Positions 53,859-61,874 of a stretch of 64,000 nt of DNA are shown here, in pieces. The position numbers and the translations under genes were made by a program. Source of the stretch: Neisseria macacae ATCC 33926 (GTDB taxonomy: Bacteria; Pseudomonadota; Gammaproteobacteria; Burkholderiales; Neisseriaceae). A model generated the notes under the pieces. That model was not told the origin of the DNA, searched no databases, and saw only the letters and a program-made list of their open reading frames with translations. The stretch covers positions 620,001 to 684,000 of the forward strand of contig NZ_CP094241.1 in the NCBI RefSeq assembly GCF_022749495.1, given 5' to 3'. How positions within the stretch are numbered: the stretch's first letter is position 1; every line of letters starts with the position of its first letter.

Positions 53859-55040
53859 ATGGCAAAAATTATTAATAAATGGACGGTTGGAATAACGGTT
53901 GCTGCGGTGCTTGGGTTTGCTGCGTGGTCTTATTTCCAGCCCGAACCGCAAACTTCTTACATCACGGAAACGGTCAAACGCGGCGACATTAGTCAGACGG
54001 TATCCGCCACGGGCGAGATTTCGCCGTCGAATCTGGTGTCGGTGGGCGCGCAGGCTTCTGGGCAGATTAAGAAGCTGTACGTCAAGCTCGGACAGCAGGT
54101 CAAAAAGGGCGATTTGATTGCGGAAATCAATTCGACCACTCAGGTGAACACGCTGAATACGGAAAAATCCAAGCTGGAAACGTATCAGGCGAAGTTGGTT
54201 TCTGCCGAAATTGCGCTGAACAGCGCGGAGAAGAAATACAAGCGCGAGGCGGCTTTGTGGAAGGAAAACGCGACGTCCAAAGAGGATTTGGAAAGCGCGA
54301 AGGATGCGCTGGCTGCGGCTAAGGCAAACGTTGCCGAGCTGAAGGCTTCCATCAAGCAAACCAAAATTTCCATTAATACCGCCGAATCGGAATTGGGCTA
54401 TACCCGCATTACCGCGACGATGGACGGTACGGTGGTGGCGATTCCGGTGGAAGAAGGGCAGACCGTGAACGCGGTGCAGTCCACGCCGACGATTATCCAG
54501 TTGGCGAATCTGGATACGATGTTGAACAAAATGCAGATTGCCGAAGGCGATATTACCAAGGTCAAAGCGGGGCAGGATATTTCGTTTACGATTCTGTCCG
54601 AACCGGATACGCCGATTAAGGCGAAGCTCGACAGCGTCGACCCGGGCTTGACCACGATGTCGCTGGGCAGCTATACCACCAGTACGGACACGACTTCCAA
54701 TGCGATTTACTACTACGCCCGCGCTTTGGTGCCTAATCCCGACGGCAAACTTTCCATCGGTATGACGACGCAGAACACGATTGAAATCAACGGCGTGAAA
54801 AACGTTTTGCTCGTGCCGACGCTGACGATTAAAAAACACGACGGCAAATCGTTTGTCAGCGTTTTGGGCGCGGACGGTAAAGCTTCGGAACGCGAGATTA
54901 CGGTCGGTCTGAAAGACAGTATGAACACCGAAGTGAAAAGCGGTTTGAAAGAAGGCGACAAGGTGGTGATGTCGGAAATGAGCGCGGCGGAGCAGGCTGA
55001 AGCGGCGCAACGCGCCATGCAGGGCGGTCCGCCGAGATAA
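53859..55040 (+). CDS. macA: Macrolide efflux periplasmic adaptor
   Basis: A 393-residue HlyD/RND-type membrane fusion protein with one N-terminal anchor (about 5-23), barrel and lipoyl halves (ATGEISPSNLVSVGAQASGQIKKL and YTRITATMDGTVVAIPVEEGQ), and a coiled-coil hairpin (about 95-190, KSKLETYQAKLVSAEIALNSAEKKY). It links MacB in the inner membrane with an outer-membrane channel. It precedes macB by 96 bases containing a DUS pair. The gap 53506-53858 is AT-rich, with one DUS (about 53530), and no gene. Confidence 0.94.
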   Translation: MAKIINKWTVGITVAAVLGFAAWSYFQPEPQTSYITETVKRGDISQTVSATGEISPSNLVSVGAQASGQIKKLYVKLGQQVKKGDLIAEINSTTQVNTLNTEKSKLETYQAKLVSAEIALNSAEKKYKREAALWKENATSKEDLESAKDALAAAKANVAELKASIKQTKISINTAESELGYTRITATMDGTVVAIPVEEGQTVNAVQSTPTIIQLANLDTMLNKMQIAEGDITKVKAGQDISFTILSEPDTPIKAKLDSVDPGLTTMSLGSYTTSTDTTSNAIYYYARALVPNPDGKLSIGMTTQNTIEINGVKNVLLVPTLTIKKHDGKSFVSVLGADGKASEREITVGLKDSMNTEVKSGLKEGDKVVMSEMSAAEQAEAAQRAMQGGPPR

Positions 55041-55049
55041 ATAGGCAAT

Positions 55050-55100
55050 AGGTCGTCTGAAAGTTTTGTTTCTGAGCAAAATCCCCCTTTCAGACGACCT
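55050..55100. repeat. DUS inverted pair between macA and macB
   Basis: A 14 bp DUS stem with a 23-base loop within the operon; it may attenuate macB. Confidence 0.65.
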
Positions 55101-55136
55101 TTCCATTCCATACATCATTATCGGTCGGACACACTT

Positions 55137-57074
55137 ATGAGCTTAATCGAATGTAAAAACATCAACCGCTACTTCGGCAGCGGCGCGAACCGCGTTCATG
55201 TTTTGAAAGATGTCAGCCTGTCGATAGAGAAAGGCGATTTCGTCGCCATCATCGGGCAGTCCGGTTCGGGCAAATCCACGCTGATGAACATCCTCGGCTG
55301 CTTGGATAGCGCGACTTCGGGTTCGTATCAAATCGACGGCATCGAAACCGCCAAAATGGAGCCGGACGAATTGGCGGCATTGCGGCGCGAACGCTTCGGC
55401 TTTATTTTCCAACGCTACAACCTTTTGGGTTCGCTGACGGCGCGGGACAACGTCGCCCTGCCTGCCGTGTATATGGGCATGGGCGGCAAAGAGCGTTCGA
55501 CGCGTGCGGAGAAACTGTTGCAAGATTTGGGTTTGGAAGGCAAAGAAGGCAACAAACCCAGCGAACTTTCCGGCGGTCAGCAGCAGCGCGTCTCCATCGC
55601 CCGCGCCCTGATGAACGGCGGCGAAATCATCTTCGCCGACGAACCGACCGGCGCGCTCGATACCGCCAGCGGCAAAAACGTAATCGAAATCATCCAAAAG
55701 CTGCATAAAGAAGGGCATACCGTGATTATGGTTACGCACGATCCCGGTATCGCCGCCATCGCCAATCGCATCATCGAAATCCGCGACGGCGAAATCATCT
55801 CCGACAGTTCAAAAAATCCCGAAATCCCCGAAAGCAAAATAGAACGCATCAAAGAAAAATCTTCGTGGCTGTTTTATTACGACCAATTCGTCGAAGCCTT
55901 CAAAATGTCGGTGCAGGCGATTATGGCGCACAAAATGCGCTCGCTTCTGACCATGCTCGGCATCATCATCGGCATCGCCTCGGTCGTGTCCGTCGTCGCT
56001 TTGGGCAACGGTTCTGAGAAAAAAATCCTCGCAGACATCAGCGCGATGGGGACGAACACCATCAGTATTTTCCCCGGACGCGGTTTCGGCGACAGGCGCA
56101 GCGGCAGGATTAAAACCCTCACCATTGACGACGCAAAAGTTATCGCCAAACAAAGCTACGTCGCTTCCGCCACGCCGCAGACCACCTCCGGCGGCACGCT
56201 GACCTACCGCAATACTGACTTGTCCGCCTCGCTTTACGGCGTGGGCGAACAATATTTCGACGTGCTCGGGCTGAAGCTGGAATCAGGCCGTCTGTTTGAC
56301 GAGACCGATGTGAAAGAAGACGCGCAAGTCGTGGTGATCGACCAAAACACCAAAGAAAAACTCTTCGGCGCGGACGTCAATCCGTTGGGTAAAACCGTCC
56401 TCTTCAACAAACGCCCGCTGACCGTCATCGGCGTGATGAAAAAAGAGGAAAACTCCTTTGGCAACGCCGACGTATTGATGCTCTGGTCGCCCTATACGAC
56501 CGTGATGCACCAAATTACCGGCGAGAGCCACACCAACTCGATTACCGTCAAAATCAAAGACGATGCCAACACCCAAGTCGCCGAAAAAGGGCTGACCGAG
56601 CTGCTCAAAACGCGGCACGGCACGGAAGATTTTTTCATGAACAACAGCGACAGCATCAAGCAGATGGTTGAAACCACCACCGGTACGATGAAGCTGCTGA
56701 TTTCCTCCATCGCCTTGATTTCATTAGTGGTCGGCGGTATCGGCGTGATGAACATCATGCTGGTGTCCGTAACCGAGCGCACCAAAGAAATCGGCGTGCG
56801 CATGGCGATTGGCGCGCGGCGAAACAACATCCTGCAACAATTCCTGATTGAAGCGGTCTTAATCTGTATCATCGGCGGCTTGGTCGGAGTAGGGCTGTCC
56901 ACAGCCATCAGCCTCGTGTTCAACCAATTCGTCACCGAATTTCCGATGGAAATTTCCATAGGCTCCGTCATCGGCGCGGTTGTCTGCTCGACAGCCATCG
57001 GCGTGGCGTTCGGTTTTATGCCCGCCAACAAAGCCTCCAAGCTCAATCCGATTGATGCCTTGTCTAAGGATTAA
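55137..57074 (+). CDS. macB: MacB macrolide-type ABC exporter
   Basis: A 645-residue half-transporter: N-terminal ATPase with Walker A GQSGSGKS (40-47), signature LSGGQQQRVSIARAL and Walker B IIFADEPTGALD; a first membrane helix (about 275-300, MRSLLTMLGIIIGIASVVSVVALG); a large periplasmic domain; and three C-terminal helices. It drives export of macrolides, peptides or similar substrates by mechanotransmission through MacA. Confidence 0.96.
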   Translation: MSLIECKNINRYFGSGANRVHVLKDVSLSIEKGDFVAIIGQSGSGKSTLMNILGCLDSATSGSYQIDGIETAKMEPDELAALRRERFGFIFQRYNLLGSLTARDNVALPAVYMGMGGKERSTRAEKLLQDLGLEGKEGNKPSELSGGQQQRVSIARALMNGGEIIFADEPTGALDTASGKNVIEIIQKLHKEGHTVIMVTHDPGIAAIANRIIEIRDGEIISDSSKNPEIPESKIERIKEKSSWLFYYDQFVEAFKMSVQAIMAHKMRSLLTMLGIIIGIASVVSVVALGNGSEKKILADISAMGTNTISIFPGRGFGDRRSGRIKTLTIDDAKVIAKQSYVASATPQTTSGGTLTYRNTDLSASLYGVGEQYFDVLGLKLESGRLFDETDVKEDAQVVVIDQNTKEKLFGADVNPLGKTVLFNKRPLTVIGVMKKEENSFGNADVLMLWSPYTTVMHQITGESHTNSITVKIKDDANTQVAEKGLTELLKTRHGTEDFFMNNSDSIKQMVETTTGTMKLLISSIALISLVVGGIGVMNIMLVSVTERTKEIGVRMAIGARRNNILQQFLIEAVLICIIGGLVGVGLSTAISLVFNQFVTEFPMEISIGSVIGAVVCSTAIGVAFGFMPANKASKLNPIDALSKD

Positions 57075-57075
57075 G

Positions 57076-57114
57076 TTTTCAGACGACCTCCAAACCTAAG
57101 GGGTCGTCTGAAAA
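57076..57114. terminator. DUS inverted pair after macB
   Basis: TTTTCAGACGACC with its complement, two bases past the macB stop. Confidence 0.8.
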
Positions 57115-57208
57115 AGCAAAAGTCGGGTCAGAACCCGACGCAACACCGAATACACGATTCACACAATACATTGCGAAAACAGCCCGAGCGTCGTCTGAAT
57201 CCGCAACA

Positions 57209-57276
57209 TATAGTAGATTAACTAAATCAGGACAAGGCGAGGCAACGCCGTACTGGTTTAAAGTTAATCCACTATA
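57209..57276. repeat. Minimal 68 bp Correia element
   Basis: Both Correia ends are present (left one with one change, TATAGTAG) but the interior is reduced to about 15 bp beyond the ends, shorter than the usual 105 bp short form. Confidence 0.9.
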
Positions 57277-57331
57277 TTTCAGACGACCCCTCCCGAAACA
57301 GGCATCTTCAGCCTTCAATACAAGGAAACCT

Positions 57332-57808
57332 ATGGACGTTTACGCAACATACACAGCCTATCCGCAAAGCGGCATCGAACAAATCAAAGCCTCCTCCGGC
57401 ACGCCTGCCGCCGTATCCGAATGCAGCGCAGGCAAACTATGGGACGCGCTGCATTTCGTCCTGACCGGCAAAGGCTCGGACGATGCCGACGCGGCAAACC
57501 CGTTGAGCAAAGCCATTATCGGCAACATCCTGCGGCAGGATGAAGAAGCGGGCGAACACACCGGCTGGATCGACGATACCGAAACCGCCGAAGTGGCCCA
57601 AGCCCTGAACCAAGCCGATTTCGCCGCGCTGCTCGACGGTAAAGCTGCAGCAGATTTTCAAAACAACCAAATCTACCCCGATATTTGGGGCGATGAAAAA
57701 GCCTTTGCCGAAACCCGCGCGGAATTGGCGCAGCGGTTTAAAGAACTCGCCGCGTTCTACCAAGCCGCCGCCGAACAGCATTGCGGCGTCGTGGTCAGGA
57801 TTTCATGA
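57332..57808 (+). CDS. DUF1877-family protein
   Basis: A 158-residue soluble protein matching the DUF1877 (YfbM-like) pattern: GKLWDALHFVLTG near residues 34-46, a central variable part and the C-terminal FKELAAFYQAAAEQHCGVVVRI. The family has unknown function and is common near contact-dependent or immunity-type genes in other bacteria, though nothing of that sort is adjacent here. Confidence 0.8.
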   Translation: MDVYATYTAYPQSGIEQIKASSGTPAAVSECSAGKLWDALHFVLTGKGSDDADAANPLSKAIIGNILRQDEEAGEHTGWIDDTETAEVAQALNQADFAALLDGKAAADFQNNQIYPDIWGDEKAFAETRAELAQRFKELAAFYQAAAEQHCGVVVRIS

Positions 57809-57848
57809 TTTCAGACGACCTTTTTGAATGGGAAAAGGTCGTCTGAAA
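57809..57848. terminator. DUS inverted pair after the DUF1877 gene
   Basis: A 16 bp DUS stem beginning at the stop codon. Confidence 0.85.
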
Positions 57849-57904
57849 AACGGATTCAACGGCGAAAGGTACATGAATAATTGATTTAATTGAATTTTAT
57901 TGAA

Positions 57905-58279
57905 ATGAGTAATACGAATTACGTTTGTTTTTCCTGCCGCACCGCCGTGCGCCGTCCGAAACGCTATTTCCGCCCCCAAGACAGCAGTTCGCCCCGTTGT
58001 TCGCAGTGTTCCAAACCATGTGTGGAGCTGTCCGATAGAATTCCGCTTCCGTCGAAACATAAAACCAAAGAATGGCAGAAATTGCAGCAGGATTTGTGGC
58101 GGCAACAGTTGCAAATATTGGAGAGACAGCAACGCTCCAGAGTCAGGTATAAGCATGAACTCGAACACGAAGCCGATCGGTTGGAGCGTAAACTGCAAGA
58201 GCCGATGCATCCGCAAACTGCCAAACAATTAAAACGTCTTCTGAAAAATTGTTTGAAGAACTTAGAACAAGTCAAATGA
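57905..58279 (+). CDS. Zinc-ribbon-like hypothetical protein, 124 aa
   Basis: Cys residues at 8, 11, 32, 35 (CFSC and CSQC) form a likely zinc site near the N-terminus, followed by a long, basic helical stretch (QKLQQDLWRQQLQILERQQRSRVRYKHELEHEADRLERK) that looks like a coiled coil. A TTG at 57890 would add five residues; the ATG at 57905 is chosen. The stop overlaps the ATG of the next gene. No family recognised; the layout suggests nucleic-acid or protein binding. Confidence 0.65.
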   Translation: MSNTNYVCFSCRTAVRRPKRYFRPQDSSSPRCSQCSKPCVELSDRIPLPSKHKTKEWQKLQQDLWRQQLQILERQQRSRVRYKHELEHEADRLERKLQEPMHPQTAKQLKRLLKNCLKNLEQVK

Positions 58280-58605
58280 CCGAGCAAGAACTGGTGCGCC
58301 GTTTCCATCAGGCTTTAACCGATATTTCCGCCCTTGCGGAAGCCATTGGCGAACTGCATTGGAAAAGGGCTTTTTTCGACAAGGCGGCGCGGACGCTTGA
58401 AAACGAATCCCTGCCTTTTGAAGAACGTTTGGAGCTTGCCTGCGAACAAAGCCACGTTTTCGGCGGCATGGGTTCTTGGAATGATTCCCCGCCGTTCTCC
58501 GCCCACGAACACGGATTGTCTGATGAGTTTGAGAAGACCACTTCGACTTTGTATGAAATACGTTCGACGGCAATGGTGCATTTAAGGTGGAAGAGCGGAA
58601 AGTAG
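58276..58605 (+). CDS. DUF6966-like hypothetical protein
   Basis: A 109-residue soluble helical protein whose start overlaps the preceding stop (ATGA), showing translational coupling. ELHWKRAFFDKA and VFGGMGSWNDSPPF resemble the pattern recalled for the DUF6966 family (unknown function). The last codon and stop lie in a GTAGCGTGGGC repeat, which may have replaced the natural 3' end. Confidence 0.55.
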   Translation: MTEQELVRRFHQALTDISALAEAIGELHWKRAFFDKAARTLENESLPFEERLELACEQSHVFGGMGSWNDSPPFSAHEHGLSDEFEKTTSTLYEIRSTAMVHLRWKSGK

Positions 58606-58624
58606 CGTGGGCTTTGCCCGCGAA
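58603..58624. repeat. Solitary end of the inverted-repeat element
   Basis: Contains GTAGCGTGGGC-TTTGCCCGCG, identical to the left end of the elements in the 34.6-35.2 kb array. The matching right end is not present, and the first bases form the stop codon of the upstream gene. Confidence 0.7.
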
Positions 58625-58683
58625 AACAAGTTGATCCATCCGATTGCTGGTTTTCAGACGACCTCCAAATCAAAGGCTGAAAC

Positions 58684-58974
58684 ATGAACCCCGACAAAGT
58701 ACAACGAAGCAAGCTGAATACATTGACCGACCTGCCCAATGTCGGCAAAACCGTGGCGGAGGATTTGGCTTTGCTCGGCATCACGCAGCCGCAGGATTTG
58801 GCGGGGCAGGACGCTTATGAAATGTACGACCGCCTGTGCAGCCTGACCGCAACCCGACACGATCCCTGCATGATCGATATTTTCCTGTCGCTGGTTGATT
58901 TTATGCAGGGGAACGAACCGAAGCCGTGGTGGCATTTTACGGAACAGCGAAAAGCGTTTTTAGCCGATAAATAA
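58684..58974 (+). CDS. Helix-hairpin-helix protein, Cdd1-like
   Basis: A 96-residue protein with an HhH-type segment (LTDLPNVGKTVAEDLALLGITQPQDLAGQDAYEMYDRL), as in the Cdd1 family (labelled pathogenicity-locus or mitomycin-resistance proteins in databases). Such domains bind DNA; the role of the family is unknown. Confidence 0.75.
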   Translation: MNPDKVQRSKLNTLTDLPNVGKTVAEDLALLGITQPQDLAGQDAYEMYDRLCSLTATRHDPCMIDIFLSLVDFMQGNEPKPWWHFTEQRKAFLADK

Positions 58975-58992
58975 ACGCAGCCGATGAGATTG

Positions 58993-59027
58993 TTCAGACG
59001 ACCTCCAAACTTTTCAGGTCGTCTGAA
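58993..59027. terminator. DUS inverted pair between the Cdd1-like gene and the efflux lipoprotein gene
   Basis: A 12 bp DUS stem with an 11-base loop. Confidence 0.75.
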
Positions 59028-59049
59028 ACCTTAAACCGAAAGACACAAC

Positions 59050-60432
59050 ATGCAGACAAAACCTTTTTTTCAGACGGCCTTATCCCTGTCGCTCGCCCTT
59101 GCCTTAAGCGCGTGCGCCGTCCACAGCACCGACAAAAACCTCACGCTCGAATCGACGGGGCAGGTCATGAGCGCGGCGGAAACCGCCGAACGCTACGACG
59201 TGAACGGCAACTGGTGGGAAATCTATCAAAGCCCGCAGCTCAACGCCCTGATGTCGCAGGCTTTGGAAAACAATATCGATTTGAAACAGGCGGCCATCAG
59301 CGTCAATAAAGCCCTGTATCAGGCGAATATTTTGGGGGCGGATTTGGTGCCGTCGTTCAGCGGCTCGTTGAGTGCGTCCACATCCAAAAACCTGAAAACC
59401 GGCAGCCACGGCAACACCTTCAGCAGCCAGCTCGGCTTGAGCTACGAATTGGATTTGTGGCGCAAACTCAGTGCCACCGCCGACGCGCAAGTATGGGAAT
59501 ACCAAGCTACGCAGCAGGATATGGCGAACACGCGCCTGACTTTGATCAACAATGTCGCCGATGCCTATTTCAATATTGCCTACCTCAACGAAGCCATTGA
59601 ATTGGCGCAGAAATCCCTCAAGCAATATCAGGAAATCAACCGCATTGCCGAAGCCAAGTTCCGCTACGGCAGAGCCGATTCCAGCCAGCCGACGCAGGCG
59701 AAACAATCGCTCTTGAGTGCGCAAAACAACCTGATTTCCCTGAAAAACAGCCTCGACACGCAAAAACAGGTTTTACGCAACCTGCTCAACCTCAAACCGA
59801 ACGAAGCCATCGCCGCCGACCCCGCTCAATACCGCCTGCTGCCCGTCAAAGGCGTGAACCTCGACGTACCGATTACCGTGTTGGCGAATCGCCCCGACCT
59901 GCGTGCCGCCGAATACCGCCTGCAATCCTCGCTCCAGTCCGTCGAGGCGCAAAAACGCAGTTGGTATCCCTCGATTACATTGGGCGCGAGCTTGAGCACG
60001 TCGTCTGAAAAAGCCAAAAGCGCGTTCAATATCCCGCTACTGGGCGGCTCCGCCACCATCAACCTGCCGTTCCTCAACTGGCAGACCATGAAGTGGAAAG
60101 ACAAAACCGCCCAAGCCAATTTCGACAGCGCCAAACTCGACTTTGAAAAAGCCCTGACCACCGCGCTGAACGAAGTCAACACCAACTACCTCGCCTACCA
60201 AAACGCCCAAGCCGCACTTAACAACCAAGAGCAGCGTTACGCCTTAGACAAGAAAAACAGCCGCTACTACCAAGTGCGCTACCAACACGGCAAAAACGAG
60301 CTGAAAGACTGGCTCGAAGCGCTGAACAGCGAATACAGCTCCGCCCAAAACGTGCTGAACCAGCGGTACGAGACGCTGAAATACGAAAACATGGTGTATA
60401 AAGCGATGGCGGGCCGTTATACGCCGAAGTAG
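59050..60432 (+). CDS. Outer-membrane efflux lipoprotein (NodT/OMF family)
   Basis: A 460-residue TolC-like channel with a lipoprotein signal (LSAC, Cys about 22). Two repeated OEP domains are seen, each with helix pairs (LMSQALENNIDLKQAAISVNKALYQANILGADLVPSFSGSLSAS; and RPDLRAAEYRLQSSLQSVEAQKRSWYPSITLGASLSTSSE), the NodT-type pattern. It would form a trimer across the outer membrane. Located 2 kb after macB on the same strand, it could be the MacAB partner, although other small genes intervene. A DUS of AGGCCGTCTGAA type lies at the start of the gene, in the signal peptide region. Confidence 0.9.
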   Translation: MQTKPFFQTALSLSLALALSACAVHSTDKNLTLESTGQVMSAAETAERYDVNGNWWEIYQSPQLNALMSQALENNIDLKQAAISVNKALYQANILGADLVPSFSGSLSASTSKNLKTGSHGNTFSSQLGLSYELDLWRKLSATADAQVWEYQATQQDMANTRLTLINNVADAYFNIAYLNEAIELAQKSLKQYQEINRIAEAKFRYGRADSSQPTQAKQSLLSAQNNLISLKNSLDTQKQVLRNLLNLKPNEAIAADPAQYRLLPVKGVNLDVPITVLANRPDLRAAEYRLQSSLQSVEAQKRSWYPSITLGASLSTSSEKAKSAFNIPLLGGSATINLPFLNWQTMKWKDKTAQANFDSAKLDFEKALTTALNEVNTNYLAYQNAQAALNNQEQRYALDKKNSRYYQVRYQHGKNELKDWLEALNSEYSSAQNVLNQRYETLKYENMVYKAMAGRYTPK

Positions 60433-60447
60433 GGCGGTCGGCTCGAG

Positions 60448-60488
60448 AGGTCGTCTGAAAACTGAAAAAAACGGTTTTCAGACGACCT
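60448..60488. terminator. DUS inverted pair after the efflux lipoprotein gene
   Basis: A 15 bp DUS stem, 16 bases past the stop, followed by a T-run. Confidence 0.85.
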
Positions 60489-60698
60489 TTTTGGCGGCTT
60501 GTCGGAAACAAGCCGGTGTGCAGTAAAAACGTCGGTAATGTCCCGCCGCGGTTTAAATTTGCTGTAAAAATCGAAACGCCTCGGAAAAGCAAAGAATTTG
60601 AGTTTGGATATCGTTTTTTAGAAATTCGAATTTTATTGAAAATAGCTTGATAAACAAAAGGATATGTGCTTTTTGTGGAATTGTTGGATGCAATCGCG

Positions 60699-60704
60699 TA
60701 TAAT
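60699..60704 (+). promoter_or_regulatory. -10 box upstream of sspA
   Basis: TATAAT in an AT-rich stretch, 69 bases before the sspA start; no convincing -35. The 60489-60698 segment is AT-rich without a gene. Confidence 0.45.
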
Positions 60705-60772
60705 TTTGCGATTGTTTTATTCTGCAATTTCAGGCAGTAGATTGTCTGGGATGCTTATAGGAGCCCAATACC

Positions 60773-61378
60773 ATGATGATATTATATTCAGGCATTACAT
60801 GCCCGTTCAGCCAACGCTGTCGCTTCGTCCTGTACGAAAAAGGCATGGATTTTGAAATCAAAGACGTTGATATTTTCAATAAGCCCGAAGATCTTGCCGT
60901 AATGAATCCGTATAACCAAGTCCCCGTTTTGGTTGAACGTGATTTGATCCTCTATGAATCCAATATCATCAATGAATACATAGACGAACGCTTTCCCCAT
61001 CCGCAACTGATGCCCGGCGACCCCGTGATGCGCGGCCGCGGACGATTGGTTTTGTTCCGCATGGAAAAAGAGCTGTTCAGCCTGGTGCATGTATTGGAAA
61101 ACCCGAATTCCACCAATAAAGAAATGGCGAAAGCGCGCGAAGCCATCGGCAACGGTCTGACCATGCTTGCGCCTGCGTTCACCAAAAACAAATACATTCT
61201 CGGCGATGATTTCTCAATGATTGACGTGGCGTTGTCCCCATTGCTGTGGCGCCTCGACCATTACGACATCAAACTCGGCAAATCCGCCGCACCATTGCTG
61301 AAATACGCCGAACGTATCTTCCAACGCGAAGCCTTTATCGAAGCCATGACCCCCGCTGAGAAGGCAATGCGCCGTTAA
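60773..61378 (+). CDS. sspA: Stringent starvation protein A
   Basis: A 201-residue protein with glutathione-S-transferase fold: thioredoxin-like N-domain (LYSGITCPFSQRCRFVLYEKG; NQVPVLVERDLILYESNIINEYIDERFP) and helical C-domain. SspA binds RNA polymerase and alters transcription under stress; it is not an active GST. AGGAG precedes the start; two adjacent ATG codons are possible (60773 or 60776). Confidence 0.93.
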   Translation: MMILYSGITCPFSQRCRFVLYEKGMDFEIKDVDIFNKPEDLAVMNPYNQVPVLVERDLILYESNIINEYIDERFPHPQLMPGDPVMRGRGRLVLFRMEKELFSLVHVLENPNSTNKEMAKAREAIGNGLTMLAPAFTKNKYILGDDFSMIDVALSPLLWRLDHYDIKLGKSAAPLLKYAERIFQREAFIEAMTPAEKAMRR

Positions 61379-61396
61379 AGGCCGAAAGGATTCATC

Positions 61397-61807
61397 ATGA
61401 CGACATCTACCAAGCCTTATCTGATTCGCGCTTTGTACGAATGGTGTACGGACAACAATCAAACGCCGCACATTGTCGCATGGGTAAACGAACATACCCG
61501 CGTCCCCATGCAGTATGTTCGCGAAAACGAGATTGTCCTCAATATCGGACCGACTGCCAGCCATAATCTGAATATCGACAACGATTGGATCAGCTTTTCG
61601 GCCCGCTTTGGCGGCGTAGCGCACGATATTTGGATTCCGGTCGGACACGTTGTCAGCCTGTTTGCCCGAGAAAGCGGCGAAGGCATGGGATTTGAAGTCG
61701 AACCCTATGAGCCTTCCGATAAAGAACAACCGGAACAGGAAACTGAAAACAAACAAGAAACCGATGCGCCGGCAAAATCCGGTAAGGTGTTGAAGTTTGT
61801 GAAATAG
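61397..61807 (+). CDS. sspB: ClpXP adaptor SspB
   Basis: A 136-residue adaptor that delivers ssrA-tagged proteins to ClpXP. The substrate-binding domain spans about 1-100 (KPYLIRALYEWCTDNNQTPHIVAW; FGGVAHDIWIPVGHVVSLFARE), followed by an acidic flexible linker and a C-terminal ClpX-binding motif (KVLKFVK). It is 18 bases after sspA. Confidence 0.95.
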   Translation: MTTSTKPYLIRALYEWCTDNNQTPHIVAWVNEHTRVPMQYVRENEIVLNIGPTASHNLNIDNDWISFSARFGGVAHDIWIPVGHVVSLFARESGEGMGFEVEPYEPSDKEQPEQETENKQETDAPAKSGKVLKFVK

Positions 61808-61818
61808 GTTGGAAATGT

Positions 61819-61856
61819 AAAAGGTCGTCTGAAATTAAGTTTTCAGACGACCTTTT
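61819..61856. terminator. DUS inverted pair between sspB and yidC
   Basis: A 16 bp DUS stem serving two convergent genes. Confidence 0.88.
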
Positions 61857-61874
61857 TAGTATGTCAAACCGCCG

